A stretch of DNA of 56,087 bases from Alphaproteobacteria bacterium (GCA_035625915.1 DASPOR010000210.1:1-56087); one strand, 5' to 3'; numbered from the stretch's first letter, positions 16,525-26,599 are shown. The notes: generated by a model not told the origin, from the sequence alone. Made by a program: numbers and translations.

Positions 16525-17694
16525 TCAAAGACGGATGCGTCGGCCCTCCTCGGCGGACCAATAGCCCGCATAATGAATTTTCATCGTTTCATAGGCCAAT
16601 GCGAGATCGGCGAGCGGCTGTCGACCGGTCGCGACGCATTCCATGAAATCCTGGATTTCCTGCAGATATCCCCTTGTCCATTCCTCCTCGAGGCAAATGA
16701 ATTGCCAGCCCGTTTTGCGATCCACTTTTTCGGTGATGTAGACATCGGCCAGTTTTTTCTCGTCCGTCAGATAGGACATCATGTGATTGTTCGGGGTGAT
16801 GTTCGCGAACAGCGATCCGCCGGTGGTATAGGTTTCGATCACGCCGCGCACCCCGCCCATGATCGTGTCGCCCGCGAAGATCGTGCTCTTGGTTCCGTCC
16901 GAGAAGGTGAGGGTGAGCATTCCCCAATCTTCCACGTCGACGGGATTGGCGTTGATGAACGGCCGATCTTCGCGCGGGACCGAGGCCGACACGTTGCCCA
17001 CGTCCGCACTTACATCCGTCACCGAGATCGACTCGCCTCGCGCCCGAGCCTCGACCTGCTTCAGATAGAGCACGGTCGAAAGCGGATGGCAGCCCATCCG
17101 GATCAGCGAACCTCCGCCGGTCATCGACCATTCGGCCGCATGGGCGGCGTGGGAGCCGCTGTGACTCTCCTCCGCCTTCATGAAGAGGATCTTGTCCTTC
17201 GTCGCCTTGAGAATCTCGGCCGTCTTCGTTACGGCCGGCGCGTAAATCCAATCCTCGGCGTACATAAAGAGTTTGCCGCTCGATCGGATTGCCGCACAAG
17301 TCTCCTCCATCTCTTCCATGATCCGGCCGTACATGGCTGACTTGGGCACGTGTTTGCCGATTGGGGTCTTGTCGCCGCTGCGACCGAAATACCCGGTGAA
17401 TGGTTTCTCGCAGACGACGTGCTTTCCTGCCCGCATGGCCTCGACGATCATTTCGGCGTGCACGGCCGGCGGGGTGCAGATATCGACGACATCGATCTCC
17501 GGGTCGCTGAGCAATGCCCGATAGTCGCGATAGGTCCGAGCGATTCGATGTTTTTTCGCGAAATTCACGACATGATCACCCCGTGATGCGACGGCCACAA
17601 CCTCGGTCGCGACCGAATAGACCCGCTCATAAGCGTGCATGTGCAATTCCGCGACGAAGCCGCTTCCGATCAGGCCGACCCTCACCTTCGTCAT
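16525..17694 (-). CDS. Gfo/Idh/MocA-family oxidoreductase
   Basis: A 389-residue NAD(P)-dependent dehydrogenase. The N-terminal Rossmann fold shows VGLIGSGFVAELHMHAYERV and the family VDICTPPAVHAEMIVEAM, followed by the conserved HVVCEKPF around residues 92-99, whose Lys is part of the active site. The C-terminal alpha/beta domain includes WSMTGGGSLIRMGCHPLSTV and a final YWSAEEGRRI. The family oxidises sugars, inositols and related alcohols. The substrate here is not evident, and no sugar ABC system of the usual type is next to it. A gap of 133 bases separates it from the methyltransferase on the same strand. Confidence 0.9.
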   Translation of the reverse strand: MTKVRVGLIGSGFVAELHMHAYERVYSVATEVVAVASRGDHVVNFAKKHRIARTYRDYRALLSDPEIDVVDICTPPAVHAEMIVEAMRAGKHVVCEKPFTGYFGRSGDKTPIGKHVPKSAMYGRIMEEMEETCAAIRSSGKLFMYAEDWIYAPAVTKTAEILKATKDKILFMKAEESHSGSHAAHAAEWSMTGGGSLIRMGCHPLSTVLYLKQVEARARGESISVTDVSADVGNVSASVPREDRPFINANPVDVEDWGMLTLTFSDGTKSTIFAGDTIMGGVRGVIETYTTGGSLFANITPNNHMMSYLTDEKKLADVYITEKVDRKTGWQFICLEEEWTRGYLQEIQDFMECVATGRQPLADLALAYETMKIHYAGYWSAEEGRRIRL

Positions 17695-17827
17695 CGCAAC
17701 GCTCCTTCAACCGATGCCCGGATCGAAGCTGGGCAGGGCCACCAGATTGGCGTGTCGGTCGACGACAGGCAAGACGCCAACTTTACACCGCCGCAAATCG
17801 AGACAACGTCGATCGACGACCTCCGGC

Positions 17828-18553
17828 CTATCGCTTTTCGAGCACCCCCAGAAGCCGAAATGCGGCAATCGGGCCAAGGACCGGCTCGATGACGCGTTCG
17901 AACCTCAGAATTGGAGCGGCAAAGCGCACTGGAAGGGCCGACCACGGTCGGAATCCACCGGAGAGCGGGTAGGCGAGGAAGCCGAATCGCACGCAACGGA
18001 CTGTGCGGAGGGCGGGAACGAGCGCTTCGAGCCGCGGGCGATCGCGTCCGAAGAGCCGGGTCGGGATCGCCTGATTCGAGTCGTAGGGATCGCGATCGGG
18101 TGAGAGCCCTCCGGCCGCCAAAGGATCGTCCCCGAGGCGCACGGGCTCGGCATGGAAGAGTCTGTAAAGGAGATAACTGAGCGGCGTGATCGCCGGCTCG
18201 CACGCGACAATGCGCCCGCCCGACTCCAGCACGCGCACCGCCTCCTCGAGGAAAAGGCGCGGCCGTTCGAGATGATGCAGGACGTCGAACAGCACGAGAT
18301 TTCGCAAGCTTCGATCCGCAAAGGGCAGTCGATGGGCGTCGGATACGAGATCGAGCCAGGGTGCGAATTGAATGTCCGCCGATAGGAACGCCGGCAAGTA
18401 CGCCTTGAGGTTGCCGGTGCCGCCGCCGATTTCAAGCGTGCGGCCCCCGCTAGCACAGGCCGCCGCGATCCGCTGGTAACAATCCTCGTAAACGGCGCGC
18501 AGGACGGGCTTCGTCTGCCAAAGGGCGCGGTGGCGCTCGAGGGTCGGCTCCAT
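17828..18553 (-). CDS. Class I SAM-dependent methyltransferase
   Basis: A 241-residue cytoplasmic methyltransferase. Motif I is seen as LEIGGGTGNLKAYLP (residues about 41-55), an acidic residue follows (SADIQFAPWLDLV), and the methyltransf_11-type motif is LVLFDVLHHLERPRLFLEEA. The remainder, from VLESGGRIVACEPAITPLSY on, is less typical, and the substrate is unknown. It begins 33 bases after the ABC ATPase stop on the same strand and could be translated from the same message. The ATG at 18553 is the first start before motif I. Confidence 0.85.
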   Translation of the reverse strand: MEPTLERHRALWQTKPVLRAVYEDCYQRIAAACASGGRTLEIGGGTGNLKAYLPAFLSADIQFAPWLDLVSDAHRLPFADRSLRNLVLFDVLHHLERPRLFLEEAVRVLESGGRIVACEPAITPLSYLLYRLFHAEPVRLGDDPLAAGGLSPDRDPYDSNQAIPTRLFGRDRPRLEALVPALRTVRCVRFGFLAYPLSGGFRPWSALPVRFAAPILRFERVIEPVLGPIAAFRLLGVLEKR

Positions 18554-18586
18554 ATGCCGCGGATGCTGGCGGGCGATGGCGCCGCG

Positions 18587-19909
18587 TCAGGTCGGATTTT
18601 CGAGGCTGAACATCTCCGCGTCGTCGTCGTAGGAGAAAAGTTCCGCATATCGGCCCCAGCTTATCACCGCGCGAAGCGTGTGTTGCGCATCCTCCTCGGG
18701 AAGATGATCCTCGACCTCCGCCTCGAAGCGCACGCGGGGTGCTCGATGGCCGGGGCGCTCATCCAGCACACGGCGGATGTGTGCCGCGAGCGGTACCGAG
18801 CGTGTCAACTGCTCAGCGAATAGTTTCTTGCGCGCTTGCGTGTCGGCTTCGGCGAACACTTTTCCGCGCGGCGTTAGCTGAATATCGCCTTGCGCCAACT
18901 CGGCGAAACCGAAAAGCTGAAGCGTTTCGCCAATCGGGAACAGATCGTCGATTTCCATTTGAAGCGGTGCGCCGAGTGCCGGCAAGTCGGCACGTCCATT
19001 GAACGGCGGAGCCGCAACGCGCTCCATAAGACCGGCCATGAGGTTGACGGACACGCGCGGCAGTTTGTCGAAGAGGCCGAGTGCCGGCGCCTTGGCGGGC
19101 GCCCCCGGTGCCGTTGCCGGACGCGCCGTCATCTTCGCGTAGATGTCGTCGACGAGTTGACGAAAAGCCGGGTCGAGACGATTGCGCGGATGGGCGAACG
19201 GCACCTTGATTTCGGCGATGACTCGGCCTGGGTTGGACGAGAAGAGCAGGATGCGGTCGCACATGAAGACCGCTTCCTCGATGTTGTGGGTCACAATGAG
19301 CACCGATTTTATCGGCATGCGCTTCTCGGTCCAGAGATCGAGAAAGTCGGTGCGAAGCGTCTCCGCGGTCAACACATCGAGCGCCGAGAACGGCTCGTCC
19401 ATCAAGAGCGTTTCCGGGTCGACGACGAGCGCGCGGGCGAAACCGACGCGCTGGCGCATGCCGCCCGAAAGTTCGCGCGGGTAGGCGGATTCATAGCCGT
19501 CGAGGCCGATCAGATCGATCGCGGCTATTGCGCGTTTGCGCATTTCAGTTTCCGGCAAGCCCTGCGCCTCGAGACCGATCTCGGTGTTCTCCAACACGGT
19601 GAGCCACGGGAAAAGTGCAAATGTCTGGAACACCATCGCGATTCCGTAGGCCGGGCCCGTGACGGGTGCACCCCGCCACGAGACCTCGCCCGAACTTGGC
19701 CTGATCAGACCGGCGATGATGCGGAGCAGCGTCGATTTTCCAGAGCCGGATCGCCCCAGAAGGCCCACGATCTCGCCTTCGCGCAGGGCGAGGTCGACAT
19801 CGTCGAGCACGACGAGCTGACCACCCCCGGCCTTGGGGAATGCTTGCTGGACCTTCTGCACGCGGAGAAGCGGCTCGGCGGTAGGCGAAATCGTTTCCAT
19901 CACAGCCAT
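18587..19909 (-). CDS. NitT/TauT-type ABC transporter ATP-binding protein with C-terminal extension
   Basis: About 440 residues, longer than the usual 260 for this family. The first 265 residues are an ABC ATPase: Walker [16 protein letters not shown], signature [15 protein letters not shown], Walker [12 protein letters not shown], switch His THNIEEAVF. The remaining 175 residues form a separate domain resembling the AAA-associated domain attached to some nitrate/sulfonate ATPases ([20 protein letters not shown], then [16 protein letters not shown]). It powers uptake through the adjacent fused permease, 12 bases upstream. GAGAGGGG precedes the ATG at 19909; a TTG at 19915 is in frame but less likely. 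Substrate unknown. Confidence 0.92.
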   Translation of the reverse strand: MAVMETISPTAEPLLRVQKVQQAFPKAGGGQLVVLDDVDLALREGEIVGLLGRSGSGKSTLLRIIAGLIRPSSGEVSWRGAPVTGPAYGIAMVFQTFALFPWLTVLENTEIGLEAQGLPETEMRKRAIAAIDLIGLDGYESAYPRELSGGMRQRVGFARALVVDPETLLMDEPFSALDVLTAETLRTDFLDLWTEKRMPIKSVLIVTHNIEEAVFMCDRILLFSSNPGRVIAEIKVPFAHPRNRLDPAFRQLVDDIYAKMTARPATAPGAPAKAPALGLFDKLPRVSVNLMAGLMERVAAPPFNGRADLPALGAPLQMEIDDLFPIGETLQLFGFAELAQGDIQLTPRGKVFAEADTQARKKLFAEQLTRSVPLAAHIRRVLDERPGHRAPRVRFEAEVEDHLPEEDAQHTLRAVISWGRYAELFSYDDDAEMFSLENPT

Positions 19910-19921
19910 AATCAACCCCTC

Positions 19922-21664
19922 TCAGTCGAGACGAAGCCGCCGAGCGGCAAGTGCATAAAGCGGGCGCCAAAGCACGCGATTGAACAGGATGACGAATATA
20001 GACATCATCGCGATTCCGAGGACGATACGCGGGAAGTCGCCCTTCTCCGTCATTTCCGCGATGTAGGCACCGAGGCCGTGGGCGTTCAACTTCGTGTCAC
20101 CCCACGACACGGCCTCGGAAACGATGCTGGCGTTCCACGCCCCTCCCGAAGCGGTGATAGCACCCGTGACGTAATAGGGGAACACGCCGGGCAGCATCAC
20201 TTTGCGCCACCAGAGCCAGCCGCCGACGTGGAAATTCTGGGCGGCCTCGATGAAATCGGTTGGGAAGGTGCTCGCACCCGCCACGACGTTGAACAAGATG
20301 TACCATTGCGTACCGAGGATCATCAGGGGCGTGAGCCATATGTCCGGATTGAGGCTGAAATGGACGATGACCACCACGGCGACGGGAAAGAGCAGGTTGG
20401 CAGGAAATGCCGCCAGGAACTGCGCGATGGGCTGGACCTTCTCGGCGAGCTTGGGCCGCAGGCCGATCATGACGCTGAGCGGCACCCAGACGACTGTCGC
20501 AACAACAATCAGCACGATCACCCGGATCATCGTGTAGATGCCGAGCTCGATCACGGTCCCGACATCGCTCCACTTGAGCTCCTCGGATACGAAATCGACG
20601 ATCGCCTGAATGGCATAGAAAGCGCCGACCGCGATAATCACGTACCATGCGATGTCGATCGCGAGTGAAACATGGGGATGAACGCGCACGCTGGGAAGTC
20701 GGTAGGACGCCCTGGGTGCGAGGCGAAGGCGCAGAAATTGCGTGAAGAGACGCTCTAACGGGTTCGAAACTTTCTGTAGGAAACGCGTGCGCTGGAGAAT
20801 GGTGAGGAGCCACGACTCCGGTGCGATTTGGCCCGCCACGTTCTCGAAGCGGAACTTGTCCGCCCACGCGACCATCGGCCGGAACATAAGCTGGTCGTAG
20901 AGCCCGATCACGACAATCATGGTGAGGATCGCCCACCCGACCGACGCGAGGCTCTTCTCCTGGATCGCGACCGCCACGTAGGAGCCGATGCCCGGCAAGG
21001 TAATCTGTTTGTCCCCGACCGTGATCGCCTCGGACGCCACGACGAAAAACCACCCGCCCGACATGGACATCATCATGTTCCAGATCAATCCGGGAAGTGC
21101 GAAGGGGACTTCGAGATACCAATAGCGCTGCCAAGACGATAAATGGAACGACCGGCTCGCCTCTTCGAGATCGTGGGGTACTGTGCGCAGGCTTTGATAG
21201 AAGCTGAAGGTCATGTTCCATGCTTGACTCGTGAAAATCGCGAAGATCGCCGCGAGTTCGGGGCCCATCACGCTGTTCGGAAAAAGCGAAATGAAGAACG
21301 TGACCGTGAAGGACAAGTAGCCGAGCACCGGTACGGACTGCAGCACGTCGAGAATGGGGATGAGCACGAGTTCGAGGCGGCGGGATTTTGCGGCAGCCGT
21401 GGCATAGACCATGGAGAAGAGGAGGGAGGCGGCGAGGGCTGCGAGCATTCGCAACGTCGTCCGCAGCGCATAGCCCGGCAAGTTCCCGGGATCGAGCGTG
21501 ACCGCCTGTTCCTGGAGAACGCCGATCGGAGCCGCCATCTCGCGCAAGCCGATTGCGGTCGCGACAAAAAGCGCGAAAACGATCGGAATAGCCACGATGT
21601 CCCACCGGTTCGGCAGGAAACTGCGTTCTTCGACCGCGCCTGTCAGATAGGGATGTTCACGCAT
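19922..21664 (-). CDS. NitT/TauT-type ABC transporter permease, two permease domains fused
   Basis: A 580-residue protein containing two binding-protein-dependent permease domains in tandem, each ending in an EAA-type loop: SRSFHLSSWQRYWYLEVPFA in the first half and AQNFHVGGWLWWRKVMLPG in the second. Both halves have about six hydrophobic spans. The protein would form the whole membrane channel of an importer with the ATPase just downstream. No periplasmic binding protein is encoded beside it, so the ligand (nitrate, sulfonate, aromatic or other) cannot be inferred. The frame begins MREHPYLTGAVEERSFLP; ATG 21664 is the plausible start. Confidence 0.9.
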   Translation of the reverse strand: MREHPYLTGAVEERSFLPNRWDIVAIPIVFALFVATAIGLREMAAPIGVLQEQAVTLDPGNLPGYALRTTLRMLAALAASLLFSMVYATAAAKSRRLELVLIPILDVLQSVPVLGYLSFTVTFFISLFPNSVMGPELAAIFAIFTSQAWNMTFSFYQSLRTVPHDLEEASRSFHLSSWQRYWYLEVPFALPGLIWNMMMSMSGGWFFVVASEAITVGDKQITLPGIGSYVAVAIQEKSLASVGWAILTMIVVIGLYDQLMFRPMVAWADKFRFENVAGQIAPESWLLTILQRTRFLQKVSNPLERLFTQFLRLRLAPRASYRLPSVRVHPHVSLAIDIAWYVIIAVGAFYAIQAIVDFVSEELKWSDVGTVIELGIYTMIRVIVLIVVATVVWVPLSVMIGLRPKLAEKVQPIAQFLAAFPANLLFPVAVVVIVHFSLNPDIWLTPLMILGTQWYILFNVVAGASTFPTDFIEAAQNFHVGGWLWWRKVMLPGVFPYYVTGAITASGGAWNASIVSEAVSWGDTKLNAHGLGAYIAEMTEKGDFPRIVLGIAMMSIFVILFNRVLWRPLYALAARRLRLD

Positions 21665-22254
21665 CGCGGGCTCTCAACGTAAATCGGACGATTCGGATAG
21701 CCGGATTGTGGAATCTGCACCACCGGCCTTCCAGGGAGGCGTTCGCGCGCGGCGAAGCCTCGGATAGGTCGCTCGATCTACGTTGGGGGCTCCAGTGCGG
21801 TACAAAGTCGCCGCTGCATCGTGAATGCAGCGCACTCTCGAACGGTGATATCGCGAACTTGGAGGGTCATGGCTCACCTTTGGTCCCTCTCCTGGCGGGG
21901 CGGTCGAATGACCGGCTGGACCCAAGGTTGCCAGTCGCTACGTCCTAACTGCCGCCAGGGAGAAGCTTCTACTTCCCTGCTCTCCTGTAGAACCCATCGC
22001 GCGCATGCACCTATTCATTTGATCGACATCCGAGCATCGAAGACGCTGGGGCATCGATGGTGTCGTGTTTACGACAGGAATCGACTCTTGTCGACCGTGG
22101 ATTTGTGACGGTTGAAACGATCCGTGCATGCGCCCGTGTCTGACGGAACGGGCCGGGGTAACTTGGCGGATCGCCGGATGGATGCGGATACCTTGCACGG
22201 GAAGACAACCGCGCCGCTCGTGGCCTCGTTCACCTTTCTAAGTCTTTGATTTAA
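21665..22254. other. 590-base intergenic region, no gene seen
   Basis: Only short shadow frames are present. It should contain the promoter of the - strand ABC operon. I looked for guanidine-I riboswitch-like conserved blocks because such transporters are often controlled that way, and did not find them by eye. Some short inverted repeats occur, but none convincing. Confidence 0.4.
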
Positions 22255-22329
22255 TGGTGGGCGCTGCAAGGATTGAACTTGCGACCCCACCCGTGTGAAG
22301 GGTGTGCTCTCCCGCTGAGCTAAGCGCCC
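22255..22329 (-). tRNA. tRNA-Val (CAC)
   Basis: Read on the - strand, a 75-base cloverleaf starts GGGCGCTTAGCTCAGCGGG and ends with the pairing GCGCCC, discriminator A and an encoded CCA. The anticodon stem CACCC/GGGTG encloses the loop TTCACAC, giving anticodon CAC, which reads the Val codon GTG. The T-arm GTTCAATC is normal. It is a single tRNA with no other tRNA nearby, about 150 bases beyond the gph stop codon. Confidence 0.96.
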
Positions 22330-22479
22330 GTGCCCTGAAGGCAAGGGGGCCATATAAGGGGGCGTCCCACGCCATGTCAAGGAATGCGCCCCGGCGGCGT
22401 GCGCCCGCTTGCATCCAGCGCGGCGTTAACGCCGGTGGAGCCATTCGTCGACTTGCCGCAACCACAAGGCGAGGTCGCC

Positions 22480-23205
22480 CTAACCCAAATGGCGAAGGGC
22501 ATCGGGCAAGGCCGCCATGCGGTCGATCAATAGATCGGCGCCGAGGGCCTCGGGCGCGGTGCGAGGGTAGCCATAGGATACAGCGATGACCGGAACGCCC
22601 GCACGGCGCGCCGTGGCCACGTCGTTGGCGCTGTCGCCGACCATGACGGACTCGGTTTGTGCTGCCCCCAGGCGGCTCAGTACGGCCAAGAGATGTGCGG
22701 GGTGGGGTTTGTGGGCGGGTGCATGCTCGGGTGTTACCACCGCCAGGAAGTATTTTTCGAGGTCGAGCTGCCTCAGCACGTCGACGGTCGACCTCTCTGG
22801 CTTGTTCGTGCAAATTCCGAGACGAAGCCCTTGGCGTTGAAGCCGCTCAAGGGTTTCGGGAACGCCTGGGTAGGGCAGGGTGAGCCCTGCCGCGTCCGGG
22901 CCCTCGTAATATGAGAGAAAACGCTTATAGGACTGGTGCAAGGCCGCCCCATCCACGGCTTTGCCGGTCGCGGCGAAGCCCCGTTCGACGAGGCGCTCAG
23001 CGCCATCGCCGATCATCCGCTTCACCTCATCGAGCGTGACACCACCGCGACCCGCCTCGGCAAGTGTGCGATTGAGGGCACGATGGATATCGGGCGCGCT
23101 GTCGATCAGTGTGCCGTCGAGATCGAAGACGACGGCGCGAAACTTATGACCGTCAGGCGGACGAATCGACGGAATCTCTTCGAAGGGCGTGCGAGGATGG
23201 CGCAT
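22480..23205 (-). CDS. gph: Phosphoglycolate phosphatase (HAD family)
   Basis: A 241-residue HAD-superfamily hydrolase that removes phosphate from 2-phosphoglycolate. Motif I is VVFDLDGTLIDSAPD (nucleophile and acid Asp), motif II is GICTNKPERST, the Lys motif lies in EHAPAHKPHPAHLL, and motif IV is VMVGDSANDVATARRAG. The C-terminus DLLIDRMAALPDAL is typical of Gph. About 23 residues lead into motif I; internal starts are not obvious, so I keep ATG 23205. It is divergent from glmU, with a shared 175-base promoter region. Confidence 0.88.
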   Translation of the reverse strand: MRHPRTPFEEIPSIRPPDGHKFRAVVFDLDGTLIDSAPDIHRALNRTLAEAGRGGVTLDEVKRMIGDGAERLVERGFAATGKAVDGAALHQSYKRFLSYYEGPDAAGLTLPYPGVPETLERLQRQGLRLGICTNKPERSTVDVLRQLDLEKYFLAVVTPEHAPAHKPHPAHLLAVLSRLGAAQTESVMVGDSANDVATARRAGVPVIAVSYGYPRTAPEALGADLLIDRMAALPDALRHLG

Positions 23206-23380
23206 AGGGGCTTACAATCGTTAACACAAGTTGACTTGGTGTCGGGCCAGGGTCTATGGCAGTTTCGCGTGGGGTAGGGGCTCGGGCGTGGCAGCCTTTG
23301 TCGTTGTTCGATCTCGTCCCGCGCGCATCCGATCGATCGGGCGTTCGGTCGGCGTCAGGCTTTAGCCCAAATGGAGTGAG

Positions 23381-24772
23381 ATGACCAAGGCAAATATCGC
23401 CGCCGTGATCCTTGCCGCAGGCAAGGGGACCCGCATGAAATCTGCTTGTCCGAAGGTGCTGCACCCGATTGCGGGTCAGCCGATGGTGCGTCATCTCCTT
23501 TCAACGGTCGAGCGGCTCAACCCTGCGCGGATCGCGGTTGTGATCGGACCGGACATGAACGACGTTGCGGCGGCGGTGGCCCCTCATCCGGCCATCACTC
23601 AGCACGAACAGCTCGGCACCGCTCATGCGGCACTCGCCGCAATCGATACGTTGCGCGGATTTGCCGGCGACGTCCTCGTGCTCTATGCCGATAGCCCTCT
23701 CATCACACAGGAATCGCTCGAACGGCTCCTTGCAGTACGACGAGCACCACCCTATCCGGCTGTCGTCGTGCTCGGCTTCCGTCCCGCCGATCCCGCCGAA
23801 TATGGCCGGCTTGTGATCAAGGCCGACGGCGCCCTTGAGCGGATCGTCGAGTTTCGAGATGCCAATGCGGGGGAGCGCGCGATCACGCTGTGCAACTCGG
23901 GCGTCATGTCGTTCGACGGCGCGCGGATCGCGAGCCTTCTCGGCCGCATCGGCAATTCGAACGCCAAAAAGGAATATTATCTGACCGACGCCGTGGGCTT
24001 GGCGCGGGCCGAGGGCTTGGCCTGCGCCTATGTCGAGGCGCCCACCGAGGAGCTTCTTGGGATCAATTCCCGCGCCGAGCTCGCCGCAGCGGAGGCGACT
24101 GTGCAGCGAAAGCTGCGCGCGCACGCCATGGCGAACGGTGCGAGCATGACCGCCCCTGAGACGGTTTGGCTCAGCCACGACACGAGGCTCGGCCAGGATG
24201 TCTCGATCGGCCCGAATGTCGTCTTTGGGCCCGGCGTCGTCGTCGCCGACCACGTCGAGATTCGGGCCTTCTGTCACATCGAAGGCGCTCACATCGAATC
24301 GGGCGCCGTGATCGGCCCGTTCGCACGGCTTCGCCCCGGTGCCGCGATCGGCGAGAATGCCCATATCGGCAACTTCGTCGAAGTAAAGAACGCGAAGATC
24401 GGCGAGGGTGCGAAGGCCAATCATCTGACCTATCTCGGCGACGCACGCGTGGGTGCGGGTGCGAACGTGGGTGCGGGCACGATCACCTGCAACTACGACG
24501 GCTTTTCGAAATACGAAACCGATATCGGTGCCGGCGCCTTCATCGGCTCGAATGCGGCACTCGTGGCACCCGTGAAGATCGGCCGCGGCGCCATCGTCGG
24601 GGCCGGCAGCGTGATCACGCGAGACGTGGCGCCGGATGCGTTGGCGCTCGAGCGCGCTCGCCAAGGCGAGGTGCCGAACTGGGCGGCGAATTTTCGAGCA
24701 CAGAAGGAGGCCGAGTCCGCCGGGAAGGAAAGTGCGAAGAAGAAGACCAAACGGGATAGCAGGAGCAGATAG
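23381..24772 (+). CDS. glmU: Bifunctional GlmU: GlcN-1-P acetyltransferase and GlcNAc-1-P uridyltransferase
   Basis: A 463-residue cytoplasmic enzyme that makes UDP-N-acetylglucosamine for peptidoglycan and lipid A. The N-terminal uridyltransferase signature LAAGKGTRMKSACPK is at residues 11-25, with LGTAHAALAA, LYADSPL and ELLGINSRAEL following. The C-terminal left-handed beta-helix acetyltransferase starts near residue 255 with hexapeptide repeats (IGPNVVFGPGVVV, IGPFARLRPGA) and contains GAGTITCNYDGFSKYET. The tail beyond about residue 440 is rich in Lys and Glu. It forms a pair with glmS, four bases downstream. Confidence 0.98.
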   Translation: MTKANIAAVILAAGKGTRMKSACPKVLHPIAGQPMVRHLLSTVERLNPARIAVVIGPDMNDVAAAVAPHPAITQHEQLGTAHAALAAIDTLRGFAGDVLVLYADSPLITQESLERLLAVRRAPPYPAVVVLGFRPADPAEYGRLVIKADGALERIVEFRDANAGERAITLCNSGVMSFDGARIASLLGRIGNSNAKKEYYLTDAVGLARAEGLACAYVEAPTEELLGINSRAELAAAEATVQRKLRAHAMANGASMTAPETVWLSHDTRLGQDVSIGPNVVFGPGVVVADHVEIRAFCHIEGAHIESGAVIGPFARLRPGAAIGENAHIGNFVEVKNAKIGEGAKANHLTYLGDARVGAGANVGAGTITCNYDGFSKYETDIGAGAFIGSNAALVAPVKIGRGAIVGAGSVITRDVAPDALALERARQGEVPNWAANFRAQKEAESAGKESAKKKTKRDSRSR

Positions 24773-24775
24773 GGA

Positions 24776-26599
24776 ATGTGCGGAATCATCGGTATCGTCG
24801 GAAAGGAATCGGCGGCCCCCCGCTTGATGGCGGCGCTCAAGCGTCTCGAATATCGCGGCTATGACTCCGCGGGCATTGCGACGCTGAAAGACGGCGAGAT
24901 CGAGCGTGTCCGTGCTGAAGGAAAGCTCGGCAATCTCGATGCACGCCTCAGGGAGCGCCCGCTTGTGGGGACCACGGGCATCGGGCACACACGCTGGGCG
25001 ACGCATGGTGCGCCCATCGAGAACAACGCGCACCCGATTGCGACGAACCGCGTTGCCGTCGTGCATAACGGCATCATCGAGAATTTTCAGGAGCTGCGGG
25101 ACGAGCTGGCGGCGCGCGGTCGCAAATTCGTAACGGACACCGATACCGAATCGGTCGCCCAGCTTCTGACCGCCTATCTCGATGACGGCCTTTCACCCGC
25201 GGACGCGATGGCGAAGGCCATGCCTCGGCTGCATGGCGCGTTCGCGCTCGTGATCATGTTCGCCGGGCGGCGGGATCTTCTGATCGGCGCGCGGCGCGGC
25301 GCCCCACTTGCGGTCGGACACGGCGATGGCGAGATGTACCTCGGCTCCGACGCGTCGGCTCTCGCTCCCTTCACGGACCGCATCGGCTATCTCGAGGACG
25401 GCGATTGGGTCGAGGTCGGCGACAACCGCGCCGTCATGCACGATGAGTCCGGTCGTGTCGTCGAGCGCGCGGTCAAGCAGACCAGGATGTCCGGTGCGCT
25501 GACCGGCAAAGGCAATTTCGGCCACTTTATGCTCAAGGAGATCTACGATCAGCCTTCGGTGATCGGCGACACGCTCCGGACGATGGTCAACCCGACGACA
25601 CTTTCCGTCGCCTTGCCGACCGTCCCGTTCGACTTCGCGACGGTGAGCAAGCTGACGATCTCGGCATGCGGTACGGCGTTTTATGCGGGTCTCGTCGGCA
25701 AATATTGGTTCGAACAGCTCTCGCGCATCCCGGTCGAGGCCGATATTGCGTCCGAGTTCCGCTACCGCGAGGCGCCGATGGCGAAGGAAGGGGCTGCTCT
25801 CTTCATTTCTCAGTCGGGCGAGACCGCCGACACGATGGCTGCCCTCAAATATGCGCGCGAGCATAGCCAGAAAATCGTCTCGATCGTCAATGTGCCCGAA
25901 AGCTCGATCGCGCGGGCATCGGATTCGGTGCTTCAAACGCTTGCCGGTCCCGAGATCGGCGTGGCCTCGACCAAGGCTTTTACGACGCAGCTCACAGTGC
26001 TCGCATGCATGGCGGTCGCGGCGGCGCGCGCGCGTGGCGCCATCGATGCCAAGCGAGAGCGTCAGCTCGTGACAGCACTCATGGAAGTGCCGGCGCGTGC
26101 CGCCGAAGTGCTGAACCATGACGAGCGGATACGCGAACTTGCCAAGTCGATTTCTACCGCGCGCGACGTGCTTTATCTCGGCCGCGGCACGGGCTACCCC
26201 ATCGCACTCGAAGGGGCACTGAAGCTCAAGGAGATTTCCTACATCCATGCCGAAGGTTACGCAGCGGGCGAAATGAAGCATGGGCCGATTGCCCTTATCG
26301 ACGACGGCGTGCCGATTATCGTGATTGCACCTTCCGACGCGCTCTTCGAAAAGACCGCAAGCAATATGCAAGAGGCGATTGCGCGCGGCGGCAAGGTGAT
26401 TTTCCTCTCCGACCGCGAGGGCCTCAGGAAGCTCGGTGGCAAGGCTGCGGCGACGATCGAGCTGCCAGATGTCGATCCTTTTGTGGCGCCGATCCTTTAT
26501 GCCATCCCGGTTCAGCTCCTCGCCTATCATGCCGCCGTCATCAAAGGGACGGACGTGGACCAGCCGCGAAACCTGGCGAAGAGCGTCACGGTCGAGTAG
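24776..26599 (+). CDS. glmS: Glutamine-fructose-6-phosphate aminotransferase
   Basis: A 607-residue enzyme that makes glucosamine 6-phosphate, the first step toward UDP-GlcNAc. The Cys at position 2 (MCGIIGIVG) is the N-terminal nucleophile of the glutaminase domain once the initiator Met is removed. Two SIS sugar-isomerase domains follow (SACGTAFYAGLVGKYWFE and LGRGTGYPIALEGALKLKEI). The C-terminal DVDQPRNLAKSVTVE is the family hallmark. It starts four bases after the glmU stop, so the two are almost certainly one operon. I did not see a glmS ribozyme, which belongs mainly to Gram-positives. Confidence 0.98.
   Translation: MCGIIGIVGKESAAPRLMAALKRLEYRGYDSAGIATLKDGEIERVRAEGKLGNLDARLRERPLVGTTGIGHTRWATHGAPIENNAHPIATNRVAVVHNGIIENFQELRDELAARGRKFVTDTDTESVAQLLTAYLDDGLSPADAMAKAMPRLHGAFALVIMFAGRRDLLIGARRGAPLAVGHGDGEMYLGSDASALAPFTDRIGYLEDGDWVEVGDNRAVMHDESGRVVERAVKQTRMSGALTGKGNFGHFMLKEIYDQPSVIGDTLRTMVNPTTLSVALPTVPFDFATVSKLTISACGTAFYAGLVGKYWFEQLSRIPVEADIASEFRYREAPMAKEGAALFISQSGETADTMAALKYAREHSQKIVSIVNVPESSIARASDSVLQTLAGPEIGVASTKAFTTQLTVLACMAVAAARARGAIDAKRERQLVTALMEVPARAAEVLNHDERIRELAKSISTARDVLYLGRGTGYPIALEGALKLKEISYIHAEGYAAGEMKHGPIALIDDGVPIIVIAPSDALFEKTASNMQEAIARGGKVIFLSDREGLRKLGGKAAATIELPDVDPFVAPILYAIPVQLLAYHAAVIKGTDVDQPRNLAKSVTVE

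Noticed and set aside
18890-20668. 592-residue open frame on the + strand
   Set aside because: It lies wholly antisense to the ABC ATPase and permease genes; Arg/His/Glu-rich composition and no ribosome site mark it as a high-GC shadow.
22011-22208. Small - strand open frames beside the tRNA gene
   Set aside because: No ribosome site, composition of intergenic DNA, and overlapping frames of equal length.
21665-22254. Guanidine-I (ykkC-type) riboswitch upstream of the ABC operon
   Set aside because: Considered because such transporters and DUF1989 enzymes are often guanidine-related, but I could not find the conserved blocks on either strand by eye.
23501-26530. Long - strand open frames opposite glmU and glmS
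   Set aside because: Shadows of two well-supported genes; no start context or family match.
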